Part shown: piece after piece, positions 8,232 to 16,817 of the stretch | Numbering within the stretch: the first letter of the stretch is position 1 | How the letters are laid out: every line of letters begins with the position of its first letter | From: Aliiruegeria haliotis | Lineage (GTDB): Bacteria; Pseudomonadota; Alphaproteobacteria; Rhodobacterales; Rhodobacteraceae | Direction: 5' to 3' | NCBI RefSeq assembly: GCF_003003255.1 | Contig: NZ_PVTD01000012.1 | Coordinates: 1-64,000 of the forward strand | DNA length: 64,000 bases | Notes under the pieces: model-generated | Database searches by the model: none | The model's input: the letters and a program-made list of their open reading frames with translations, nothing else | What the model was told of the DNA's origin: nothing | Made by a program: the position numbers and the translations under genes

Positions 8232-8645
8232 ATGCTGCAACCGAAGCGCACGAAGTTTCGCAAGATGCACAAGGGCCGGATCCGTGGCGAAGCCAAGGGT
8301 GGTTCCGACCTGAACTTTGGCCACTACGGCCTGAAGGCCATCCAGCCGGAGCGCATCACTGCCCGTCAGATCGAAGCCGCACGTCGTGCCATGACGCGTC
8401 ACATGAAGCGTCAGGGCCGTGTCTGGATCCGGATCTTCCCGGATACTCCGGTTACCTCCAAGCCCACCGAAGTCCGGATGGGTAAAGGTAAGGGCTCGGT
8501 CGATTTCTGGGCCGCCAAGGTCAAGCCTGGTCGCGTGATGTTCGAGATCGACGGTGTGACCGACGCCGTGGCCCGCGAGGCCCTGCGTCTGGCCGCGATG
8601 AAGCTGCCGATCAAGACTCGGATCGTTGTCCGCGAGGACTGGTAA
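8232..8645 (+). CDS. rplP: 50S ribosomal protein L16
   Basis: A 137-residue L16, full length, with [16 protein letters not shown] at the start, [18 protein letters not shown] in the middle and [18 protein letters not shown] later. The ATG at 8232 follows AAGGAG with about 9 bp spacing. It is the last gene of this block. rpmC (L29), the usual next gene, is missing and a strong terminator follows. Confidence 0.98.
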   Translation: MLQPKRTKFRKMHKGRIRGEAKGGSDLNFGHYGLKAIQPERITARQIEAARRAMTRHMKRQGRVWIRIFPDTPVTSKPTEVRMGKGKGSVDFWAAKVKPGRVMFEIDGVTDAVAREALRLAAMKLPIKTRIVVREDW

Positions 8646-8705
8646 GCCGTGAGCAACCGGTAGGTCGGCAGGCACGATGCCTTGCCCCTGCACGGTAGAG
8701 AATCT

Positions 8706-8744
8706 GGAACCTTCCGCCTCCCCGGCGGGAGGTTCCTTCGTTTT
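8706..8744 (+). terminator. Strong intrinsic terminator after rplP
   Basis: A 13-bp stem from 8706 to 8736 (GGAACCTTCCGCC pairing with GGCGGGAGGTTCC, one G-U pair), loop TCCCC, then TTCGTTTT. It closes the rplB-rplP transcript, which supports the view that the S10 operon is split here. Confidence 0.9.
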
Positions 8745-8785
8745 CAGCTTTTGCCTGTGGGCAGGTGGAACCGCGGGGGCGACTC

Positions 8786-8810
8786 GTGACCACGGCTCAA
8801 CCGTGGTCAC
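8786..8810. repeat. Perfect 10-bp inverted repeat
   Basis: GTGACCACGG (8786-8795) and CCGTGGTCAC (8801-8810) around CTCAA. No T-run follows, so it is not a classical terminator. It may be a protein-binding site before the AraC gene or a remnant. The rest of the 8745-9046 interval shows no recognisable gene, tRNA or repeat. Confidence 0.6.
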
Positions 8811-9046
8811 GCTCCCACTTCACAATGCTTGACCTACACTCCTGGCGCTCCAGTTCACACGTTGCCAAGCATGGGCCCTGTTGGGAAATGGACACCTGGA
8901 ACCGGCCAACAAGTCAGTCATTCACGGGATGTTGCCAACGCACTACCCGTACGGTCAGAATGCAGGCTGCCACCCTCAACCAGCACAAGGACTTTCAGGG
9001 ATGAGAGACATCGGCCCACCCAAGTCCGCTGGATGTCGTGTGCTCC

Positions 9047-10057
9047 ATGCCTGACATGTCGATACTGCGCCTCAAGCAATTGGCTGAGGTTCTGAAGCGC
9101 GAGCCAGCGGCAGAGCAGGTCCTCATTCCGATCCTGAGATCCGTTGGCGTGTCCACGACGATGCTCGCAGATCCGAGGTGTCGGATTTCCTATCGCCAGG
9201 AGGCTGGATTCGTCCGCCGCGTTTGTGACGCTCTTGAGGATCCGCTGTGTGTTTCCCGTGCGGCTCTTTCCATTTGCGAAGCCGACAACCTGGTGGCCTA
9301 CGTCGCCCGAAGCTGTGAAACCCTGGAACAGGCTATCGTTCTTGCGTCGCGGTACCTGCCGTTGGCTGATTCCGACGCAATCCTGAAAATGACAACGATC
9401 GGCGATGGCGCTTTGGTCTCGGTTCACAACCGCACGGGCATAATGGACACGGAGTACCGCCATCGGGAATTCCTTCTCTTTTTGCTTCTCGCCCGAATGC
9501 GCCAGTTCGCGCGAACCAACGTCACACCTGTCCACATGACACTCAGGCACGATGTTCGGGGCCACAAAGCCGGGTTGGAGAGGTTGGCGGGATGTCCTGT
9601 CCATGTCGAACAGCAGGCGAACGGTTTGATGCTCTCCCGAGCCGCTCTCGATCTGCCTATCCCGACCGCAGATCCGGAACTGCACGTCTATCTCAAACAG
9701 CACGGCGACCTACTGCTGAGCGACCGCGCCGGTATCAGCTTTGCAGTGTCGGATCAGGTGGAGGCGGAATTGCAGCAGAGCCTGCCGGGCAAGCTCCCAA
9801 CATCCGATGCCATCGCGAAAAGGATCGGTATGAGCCGACGGAACATGGCCCGGAAACTCAAGGAAGAACATCGCTCGTACAGGTCAATCCTCGACGATGT
9901 CCGGCAGAACCTGGCTAAAACGATGATGCGTGATGCCTACAGCCTGTCGGAAATCGCGTTCCTGCTGGACTATGCCGATCAATCCGGCTTCTCGACCGCA
10001 TTCAAACGCTGGACGGGGCGGACGCCCACGGAGTATCGGGCCACGCAAGGCGAGTAG
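9047..10057 (+). CDS. AraC-family transcriptional regulator
   Basis: A 336-residue protein. The N-terminal 220 residues resemble the arabinose-binding-like domain of OruR/ArgR-type AraC proteins. The C-terminal 100 residues carry two helix-turn-helix motifs (AIAKRIGMSRRNMARKL and SEIAFLLDYADQSGFSTAF), with the family hallmark FKRWTGRTPTEYR. GTG at 9038 and ATGs at 9047 and 9056 are all possible starts; none has a strong ribosome site. It stands alone between the ribosomal block and the convergent minus-strand glycosyltransferase, so its target is not indicated. Confidence 0.85.
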   Translation: MPDMSILRLKQLAEVLKREPAAEQVLIPILRSVGVSTTMLADPRCRISYRQEAGFVRRVCDALEDPLCVSRAALSICEADNLVAYVARSCETLEQAIVLASRYLPLADSDAILKMTTIGDGALVSVHNRTGIMDTEYRHREFLLFLLLARMRQFARTNVTPVHMTLRHDVRGHKAGLERLAGCPVHVEQQANGLMLSRAALDLPIPTADPELHVYLKQHGDLLLSDRAGISFAVSDQVEAELQQSLPGKLPTSDAIAKRIGMSRRNMARKLKEEHRSYRSILDDVRQNLAKTMMRDAYSLSEIAFLLDYADQSGFSTAFKRWTGRTPTEYRATQGE

Positions 10058-10239
10058 CACATTGCCGCCCCGGCTGAGTCCTCTCGGGGTCAAATCAGGT
10101 CCGCTGCACCACCTGATACGCCATTTGGGAAGTGCGCCCACGGTTTCCCCACCACATGCTTTTCTTCACATGACCAACGATGAGCCCTCTTGTTTGCCAT
10201 TGGTCTGTGCCCATGCCCTCCTCCAGGAGGGTGCCGTGG

Positions 10240-12195
10240 TCAGGCCGCCGTTCTGAGATCGGGATCCTCGATCTTGTCGCCGGTATCCATTTGAACAACG
10301 CTGGCACTCGGTGCGTTGCCGGACAGCGAGATGCTCAGGTGACTTTCGAGCGTGAAATAGGCCCGTAGAAGGCGGAAGGCGACATAGTGCGGCAATCCCA
10401 GAATGGTATCGGCTCGTCCCGCAAGCCCGGCACTGAGCACGGCCATCAGGAACGGTGCCCCCAATGCGACAGCCAAGACACTCTGGACCGTGGGTATTGA
10501 TACGGTGAAGCTCCCGGCAAGCAGTGACAGCCCACCGAAAAGGAAAAGAGGTATCATCATGGCCCTCCGACCGGAGTTCAGCAGCATATAGGGGAGCACG
10601 ATCTTTCCCCGAACCAGGGAAGACCGCGCGCGAAAGATGCTCCGGTTTCTGGACGACACATGGTAGATCGACCGAAACCAACGCATCCGTTGCTCTCGCA
10701 TGTGGCGATGGGATTGCGGCACTTCGGAGACATACCCGATCTCGGGATCCACGATCAGGGTGTAGCCCATTTCTCCAATGCGCAGAGACATGTCGGTGTC
10801 TTCGCCGTTCATCCCTCCGACAAACCCACCCAATCTGCGGACCACCTCTGTTCGGTAGGCCGAGAACATGCCGGGCACCCCGACGACCGCCCCGACGGCT
10901 GAGAGTGCCACGGAATAGAAGCCGTGCTTGACCAATACCTCCACCGCGCGCGCTCGGTCGAAGAACGAGTTTCCCGAAACATCCGGCATACCGCCGACAA
11001 CGCCGACGCGAGATGTCGCGAAGTACGCCATGGAGCGACGGATGGCGGTCTCGTCGACCTGGGTGTCAGCATCGATGCGGATAACGAACTCCGTCGCGGT
11101 TGCGGCCAGCGCGGCGTTCAGTGCGGCGGATTTTCCCGGCTCGACGACATCAATGACGGACCCGCGGACAAAGCGGCACCGGACGAGCGCGGCCACGGCA
11201 AGTTGTCGGGTTCGGTCGGTTGAGTTGTTGTTGGCAACGATGATTTGGAGGTCGTCGGGGTATTGGCTTCCGGCCCGGTCGATTGCCTCGATGGTTCGGC
11301 CAATGACGTATTCCTCGTTGTGGGCCGGGATGATCACCGTCACCGGCGCGGCAAAGGACGGGACCTTCTTCCTCGCAAGCTGCACACGCCCAATCAGGTA
11401 GAGCGTACCATAGAACAGGCTCAGGAACAGAAAGACGCCCGGACCGATCCCACCCAATAGAGCGTGCTTGCGAAGCCATGTGACAACCATGGGATCATGC
11501 CGTGCGACCAGGAATGTGCCGATTGCAGCCGTAAACATGACCACGGTGAGGAGCGCCACCCCAACGCTTGCTTGCCTCCGCTTGTGTTCTGTCTGAACCT
11601 GTTCCGGCATGGCCGCGTGCCCAAGAAGCACACGCGCGAATATCGCAAATCCCGCAAGTCCCGACAGGATCTCCAGAACGTGGAGGTTGGGAAGTGTGCC
11701 GAAGTAACTGGTCACCGCCCAGGCTGCGCCGTCGATGGCAATCCACGTCAGGAGCAGGCCCACAAGAATACGCGCTCCGATCCCGGACCGCTCGCGCCAT
11801 GTCCCCTGTGCAAAGGTCGCGAAGGCAAACGTGAAGGAGAGCAGGAAGATCCGCAGCGAAACACTGTGATAGCCGCTGGTCGGCACAAGGACGTAGTCCC
11901 CTGATGGGAAGGCACCGGCCAACATGGGGAGTTTTGATACGAGGACCAACTGACCGTAGGCAAGCACCGAAAACAGCACCAACAGCAATGGCGCTCGATA
12001 TACGGGAACCGGTCCGGACAACCGCCTCGGTTGCGAGTCCACCGACCAGAAGTCGGTCTTGTTCGCCAATGATGCGTCAAATTCCGGGTGTGCATCCAGG
12101 TCGACGACCTGTGCTTTGCCAAGGTTGGCCATGGAATATCCATCTGAATGGGATTGCCGGCGGCCGTCCTGCCGCCAGCCAAAGGGTTTGGTCAC
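10240..12195 (-). CDS. Membrane family-2 glycosyltransferase, processive type
   Basis: A 651-residue inner-membrane GT2 enzyme. About six membrane segments occupy residues 66-272. The catalytic domain runs from about 285 to 510: nucleotide-sugar core VTVIIPAHNEE, metal site DADT (375-378), catalytic GEDTD (464-468) and QRMRW (502-506). Two or more further helices follow from about 545. This D, D, D, QxxRW pattern belongs to cellulose, hyaluronan and NodC-type synthases. The GTG start at 12195 overlaps the upstream stop as GTGA, so it is coupled to the UDP-sulfoquinovose synthase. An ATG at 12132 is an alternative start. The sugar donor may be UDP-sulfoquinovose (inference). Confidence 0.88.
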   Translation of the reverse strand: MTKPFGWRQDGRRQSHSDGYSMANLGKAQVVDLDAHPEFDASLANKTDFWSVDSQPRRLSGPVPVYRAPLLLVLFSVLAYGQLVLVSKLPMLAGAFPSGDYVLVPTSGYHSVSLRIFLLSFTFAFATFAQGTWRERSGIGARILVGLLLTWIAIDGAAWAVTSYFGTLPNLHVLEILSGLAGFAIFARVLLGHAAMPEQVQTEHKRRQASVGVALLTVVMFTAAIGTFLVARHDPMVVTWLRKHALLGGIGPGVFLFLSLFYGTLYLIGRVQLARKKVPSFAAPVTVIIPAHNEEYVIGRTIEAIDRAGSQYPDDLQIIVANNNSTDRTRQLAVAALVRCRFVRGSVIDVVEPGKSAALNAALAATATEFVIRIDADTQVDETAIRRSMAYFATSRVGVVGGMPDVSGNSFFDRARAVEVLVKHGFYSVALSAVGAVVGVPGMFSAYRTEVVRRLGGFVGGMNGEDTDMSLRIGEMGYTLIVDPEIGYVSEVPQSHRHMREQRMRWFRSIYHVSSRNRSIFRARSSLVRGKIVLPYMLLNSGRRAMMIPLFLFGGLSLLAGSFTVSIPTVQSVLAVALGAPFLMAVLSAGLAGRADTILGLPHYVAFRLLRAYFTLESHLSISLSGNAPSASVVQMDTGDKIEDPDLRTAA

Positions 12196-13421
12196 GCCAC
12201 GGTTGCAATCCCGAGAGACGGGGCAGCATCAGCCGGCAACACGCCCGGATTGCGATCCCTGGTCCACGTTACCATCGCCGGAACAGCATCGGTCCGGGAT
12301 CGATGTGCGAATCTCTGCGCAATTTCAACGGTTTCATCCATCAGGCCGTTCTCCAGCGTGGTGGGGTTCAGGCCGAGATCCAGGAAGCTCTTGTTGGAAA
12401 CCTCGAGCCCATTCTCGGCGGCCTCGTTGCGGGGATTGTCGACCATCGCCACCTCGACACCTGTGAGGCCCGATACCAGTTCAGCCAGATCGCGGATCCT
12501 GTGGGTCTCGGTCATCTGATTTCGGATCATCACGCGCCCATTTCGTTCAGGCGGGTTTTCGACCGCGAGGGCAATGCAACCAACCGTATCCTGCAAGTGG
12601 ATAAATGCGCGGGTCTGCCCGCCCGTGCCATGAACTGTCAGCGGGTGGCCCACGGCGGCTTGCATGAGGAACCGGTTCAGAACAGTTCCATAGTCGCCAT
12701 CGTAGTCAAACCGGTTGATCAACCGTTCATCGCGCCGGGTTTCCTCGGTCTGCGTGCCCCAGACGATACCCTGATGAAGGTCGGTAACACGGACACGGTC
12801 GTTCCTCGCGTAGAACTGGAACAGAAGTTGATCCATCGACTTTGTCATATGGTAGACGCTGCCGGGATTGGTCGGATAGAGGATCTGTCGCTTGTGAACG
12901 ACGTTGTGTTCGCCCGGAACCAGAATGTCGAGGTAGCCTTCGGGGATCGTCAGCCCTGAGGAATCATATCCATAGACGCCCATCGTCCCCAGGTGGACGA
13001 TGTGCGGATCCAGCCCGAGCTCGACGACGGCGGACAACAGGTTGTGCGTTCCGCTGACATTGTTGTCGACTGTGTAGCGTTTGTGTTTGACGCTCCGCAT
13101 GGAGTAAGGCGCGGCGCGTTGCTCGGCAAAATGGATGACCGTTTCCGGCCGATACCGGGCCAGGGCATCTGCCAGCGCTTCGGGATCACGGGCAACATCC
13201 ACCTGTTCGAAGGTGATGGGGCGACCGCCGGATTCCGCCCAGGCGGACAACCGGTCGTTCATGCTGGCAATCGGGGTCAGACTTTCGGTGCCGAGTTCCC
13301 TGTCAATTTCGCGGCGCGACAGGTTGTCGAGAATGACAACGTCGTGCCCCTTCGCCGCCAAGTGCAGGGATGTCGGCCAACCGCAGAAACCGTCGCCACC
13401 AACCACCACGATACACGCCAT
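12192..13421 (-). CDS. sqdB: UDP-sulfoquinovose synthase (SqdB/SQD1 type)
   Basis: A 409-residue extended SDR. It matches SqdB/SQD1, which makes UDP-sulfoquinovose from UDP-glucose, sulfite and NAD. Diagnostic stretches are the NAD site GGDGFCGW (8-15), FAEQRAAPYSM, HLGTMGVYG with threonine 146, the catalytic pair in YHMTK (Y190, K194), VTDLHQGIVWG and NRFLMQAAVGHPLTVHG with the nearby GGQTR. The ATG at 13421 is chosen because AGGAG precedes it by 8 bp. Its stop overlaps the GT2 start. In photosynthetic relatives this enzyme feeds sulfolipid synthesis through a different transferase, so the partner here is unusual. Confidence 0.9.
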   Translation of the reverse strand: MACIVVVGGDGFCGWPTSLHLAAKGHDVVILDNLSRREIDRELGTESLTPIASMNDRLSAWAESGGRPITFEQVDVARDPEALADALARYRPETVIHFAEQRAAPYSMRSVKHKRYTVDNNVSGTHNLLSAVVELGLDPHIVHLGTMGVYGYDSSGLTIPEGYLDILVPGEHNVVHKRQILYPTNPGSVYHMTKSMDQLLFQFYARNDRVRVTDLHQGIVWGTQTEETRRDERLINRFDYDGDYGTVLNRFLMQAAVGHPLTVHGTGGQTRAFIHLQDTVGCIALAVENPPERNGRVMIRNQMTETHRIRDLAELVSGLTGVEVAMVDNPRNEAAENGLEVSNKSFLDLGLNPTTLENGLMDETVEIAQRFAHRSRTDAVPAMVTWTRDRNPGVLPADAAPSLGIATVA

Positions 13422-13528
13422 GTCTTTCACTCCTGTTGCCTTGCTTCACAGCAGGAGATGGTGGGCGCTTGTCATGCTTCCTTTTGAATTTGTGCCATAG
13501 GTTTGCTAATTTGTGCCAATCGTTAATA

Positions 13529-14797
13529 TCAGAAGATCCAGCGCACTCCGGCCAGAATAGCCTTGCCGTCTTTGAACTCCGCATTTGGCTCGGAGTACTG
13601 ATAGGGCCTGTAGGTCGCATAGAGGTCGAGTTTGTGTTTCGACACTTTCTGAACCACGGTGAAGCCTTGAGATCTGCTCTCACCGCCAGCGGTTCGGATG
13701 CCCCGACCATCGTAGTAATCTACCGAGAATGCTGTCGGCCCGAGGTCCGAGAGCTTCTTGAGGTAGCCTGCCTTCAAATAAGTGTAGCTTCCTTGGCCAT
13801 CCACTTCCGCGCCGGCTGCGATGGTCAGGTTTAGACCTGTTGGTCGATGCAGAACCGAACCGGACCCAATTACTGCGTTGCTCCGCTCCTCCAGCGTGCG
13901 ATACGCAACACCGAAGCGAGTGCGAAAATCGCCGTGATCACCGCGATACCTCAGGGACGCATCGGCATAGCTGGACTCGTCGGTATCGCTCAAGACTTCT
14001 CTGCCGGCAGCAGCCGAAAATGAAAAGCCGGAGAAACTGGGGCTAACGTAGCCGATCCGCAAGCGACGACTGCTACCAAGCGTCTTGAAAACACTCTGAA
14101 TCTTGATATTCGACAGCGACCCATCGCCAAACCTCAAGTATTGGCCGCCAGCTACATCCTGAACCGCAGCCCCGGCGACAACAGTTGTCAGGGAAAGGTC
14201 CTGACCCGTCACGCCATCCGACGCCATTGCGCCCTGCCCGACGAAAACACGTCCGAACGTGTCATTGCCGAAAGAGATCTCCAGTTTTCGCAACTCGGTC
14301 TTGTCGAAAGAATACCCTGCGTCATTCGGGTCAAGGATACTAACGCGTCGCGTCTCGCGTTTCCGCATCGCAAGTTCTACACGACTTCCAATGTTCCAAC
14401 CATTGTCCAGGTCCGCCGAATAGGTCGCCCCGATACGCGACACCGACTTTGAGTTGTCGACGAAGTGGTAGCGCTCCGTTGCGACGCCGTCATCGTATTG
14501 CAGTGAGCCCCTGTTGATTTGCCCATAAAACGCAAAGGTATCGCCATTCGCGCGGACATACCGTGGAGCCGCGAAGAAAGCCTCGTTGTCTGGCCATTCC
14601 CAAGATTGCGCTTGTGCGGTTTCCATATCCACGACGCAGGACACGAACAACGTCACCACCAAGGCAAACATATACCCAGATCCGCGCGTGACGATGCTTC
14701 GATTCTTCGTGCCATTCCGCTTTGGCTCGACACGCTCCGCTCCGCAATCCTGGTCGGCCCCGGCGGTCGAAGCTGAGTTCGTAGAGTGTTGTTCCAT
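13529..14797 (-). CDS. Outer-membrane porin-like beta-barrel protein
   Basis: About 422 residues. A hydrophobic segment FALVVTLFVSCVV followed by ETAQAQ suggests a signal peptide. The rest alternates short polar and aromatic beta-strands and ends in AGVRWIF, a C-terminal phenylalanine typical of barrels inserted by BamA. The start is uncertain: ATG 14797 (chosen, after GGGGGAG at 12 bp), GTG 14818 or ATG 14671. With the longer starts the region before the hydrophobic core is unusually long. It lies 107 bp upstream of sqdB on the same strand and may share its transcript. Family assignment rests on architecture. Confidence 0.7.
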   Translation of the reverse strand: MEQHSTNSASTAGADQDCGAERVEPKRNGTKNRSIVTRGSGYMFALVVTLFVSCVVDMETAQAQSWEWPDNEAFFAAPRYVRANGDTFAFYGQINRGSLQYDDGVATERYHFVDNSKSVSRIGATYSADLDNGWNIGSRVELAMRKRETRRVSILDPNDAGYSFDKTELRKLEISFGNDTFGRVFVGQGAMASDGVTGQDLSLTTVVAGAAVQDVAGGQYLRFGDGSLSNIKIQSVFKTLGSSRRLRIGYVSPSFSGFSFSAAAGREVLSDTDESSYADASLRYRGDHGDFRTRFGVAYRTLEERSNAVIGSGSVLHRPTGLNLTIAAGAEVDGQGSYTYLKAGYLKKLSDLGPTAFSVDYYDGRGIRTAGGESRSQGFTVVQKVSKHKLDLYATYRPYQYSEPNAEFKDGKAILAGVRWIF

Positions 14798-15223
14798 TCC
14801 GATCAGGGACTCCCCCACACACCTTCAAGCCGCAAGATTGCGCTTTGTAGATCCAATCTTGCAACGCAAGAATCCCTGCCGAAAGTGGGTTTCCGCGCAG
14901 AGTTCCATTTTGGCACAACGGGTTGTTGCGGAGCCCGAAATCAGACTCGACCTCAAGGGTACTCACCGAGTTGCGCTAGGTTCACTGTTCTTCACGCCAG
15001 CGAGGCGTCAGTCCGAGTGATGACCGCCATTTGGTTCATGGAGATCGATCCCGCCCCGCAACACGATGCCAAGCCCACCCGGAACCCTTGCCTATTTGTC
15101 GGAATCAGTTGACAGCAAACACGAAGTTCAGTCGGCCGACAACGGGACTGCTTGGCGTCGGTGAATCCTAAGCGCAGCTTGCTCCCGCGATGTGGCACGG
15201 TCGGTTCGTTCCGGCGACCAGTT
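14798..15223. other. Intergenic region, no gene recognised
   Basis: About 425 bp between the porin-like gene and glpK. I see no convincing ORF, tRNA, terminator or long repeat. It should hold the promoter of the porin gene and the 3' end of the glp transcript. Confidence 0.4.
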
Positions 15224-16708
15224 TCAGACGGCGGCGATTGTCGCATGTACGGCCCTTTTCCAGGCCTCGTATCGAGCATCGCGATCGTGATCGGCCATGT
15301 CCGGCTCGAACCGCCGGTCCCGTGACCATCTCTCTGCGAAAGCCTGCTGGTCGGGATAGAGCCCGGCTTCCATGCCCGCGAGCCAGGCCGCGCCCAGCGC
15401 AGTGGTCTCCAGGATGCCCGGACGATCGACCGGCGCGCCAATGATATCGGACAGGAACTGCATGCCCCAGTCGCTTGCCGTCATGCCGCCGTCGACCCGA
15501 AGTACAGCTTCACGTGTCTCTGCCGGCCAGTCGGCCTGCATGGCCTCGAGGAGGTCTCGAGTCTGGTAGCCGACACTTTCCAAAGCCGCCCGCGCCAACT
15601 CGGCCGGTCCGGTATTCCGGGTCAGGCCGAAAATCGCCCCCCGGCAATCGGCATTCCAATAGGGCGCCCCGAGACCAGTGAAAGCGGGCACGAGGATCAC
15701 GTTTTGCGCGGTGTCCGCCTGTTCGGCCAGCGGCTGGCTTTCGGGTGCCGAGGATATGATCTTCAACCCGTCCCGGAGCCACTGGATCACGGCGCCCGCA
15801 ATGAAGATCGAACCTTCAAGGGCATAGGTTGGCTTGCCGCCCAGCTGATAGGCGATCGTCGTCAGCAGGCGGCTTCCCGATGCGACCGGGGTATCGCCAG
15901 TGTTCAATAGCGCAAAACAGCCTGTGCCATAGGTCGATTTCATCATGCCCGGTTCAAAGCATGCCTGACCGATGGTGGCAGCTTGCTGGTCACCAGCCAC
16001 GCCAAGTATGGGTACCGCTTCTCCCAGCAGGTCGGTCTCCCCGAAGTCGGCAGCACAATCGCGCACGTCCGGAAGCATGCCGACGGGAATGTCCAGAAGA
16101 TCGCAGATTGAGCGCGACCAACCGCCCTTGTGGATGTCGTAGAGGAGAGTGCGCGCCGCATTTGTGGCATCCGTGGCATGAACCGTGCCGCCAGTGAGCT
16201 TCCAGATCAGGAAACAGTCCACGGTGCCAAACAGCAGCTCACCCGACTCTGCACGCGCCCGGGCCCCGTCGACATTGTCGAGAATCCACTTCAGCTTGGT
16301 GCCGGAGAAATAGGGATCGAGCAGCAAGCCGGTCTTGCCGACCACCATGGGTTCATGCCCGGCTGCACGGAGTGTCTCGCAGGTGTCGGATGTGCGACGG
16401 TCCTGCCAGACTATCGCATTGCAGACCGGCTCGCCGGTTGCGCGATCCCACACCAGCGTGGTTTCCCGCTGGTTCGTGATCCCTATCGCCACAACGTCAG
16501 AAGCTTTCAGCCCGGCTTGCGCAATGACCGCAGTGCAGGTCCGTTCGACGGTGCCCCAGAGGTCCGCCGGGTCGTGCTCAACCCAACCCGAAGCCGGGAA
16601 GTGCTGCGGAAACTCCTCCTGCTCTGTCGCGACGATCTGCATGTCACGATTGAAGAGAATGGCCCGGCTGGATGTCGTGCCCTGGTCTATCGCAAGAATG
16701 TGGGTCAT
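15224..16708 (-). CDS. glpK: Glycerol kinase
   Basis: A 494-residue FGGY-family kinase converting glycerol to sn-glycerol 3-phosphate. The phosphate-binding start [40 protein letters not shown] and the C-terminal [18 protein letters not shown] are diagnostic, and the length is normal. It lies 109 bp downstream of glpD on the same strand and is divergent from glpR, forming a compact glycerol-use locus. No glycerol facilitator or ABC importer gene is next to it. Confidence 0.97.
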   Translation of the reverse strand: MTHILAIDQGTTSSRAILFNRDMQIVATEQEEFPQHFPASGWVEHDPADLWGTVERTCTAVIAQAGLKASDVVAIGITNQRETTLVWDRATGEPVCNAIVWQDRRTSDTCETLRAAGHEPMVVGKTGLLLDPYFSGTKLKWILDNVDGARARAESGELLFGTVDCFLIWKLTGGTVHATDATNAARTLLYDIHKGGWSRSICDLLDIPVGMLPDVRDCAADFGETDLLGEAVPILGVAGDQQAATIGQACFEPGMMKSTYGTGCFALLNTGDTPVASGSRLLTTIAYQLGGKPTYALEGSIFIAGAVIQWLRDGLKIISSAPESQPLAEQADTAQNVILVPAFTGLGAPYWNADCRGAIFGLTRNTGPAELARAALESVGYQTRDLLEAMQADWPAETREAVLRVDGGMTASDWGMQFLSDIIGAPVDRPGILETTALGAAWLAGMEAGLYPDQQAFAERWSRDRRFEPDMADHDRDARYEAWKRAVHATIAAV

Positions 16709-16817
16709 GGCTCTGCCCGTTGGTACGTGTCATGGCGACGGCCTGTCGCCGGGATGTGCTGTCTCTTGCGGTCAATGCGGCCGGGTGACCGCACGCCGCG
16801 ATTGCGGGAACGCCCGA

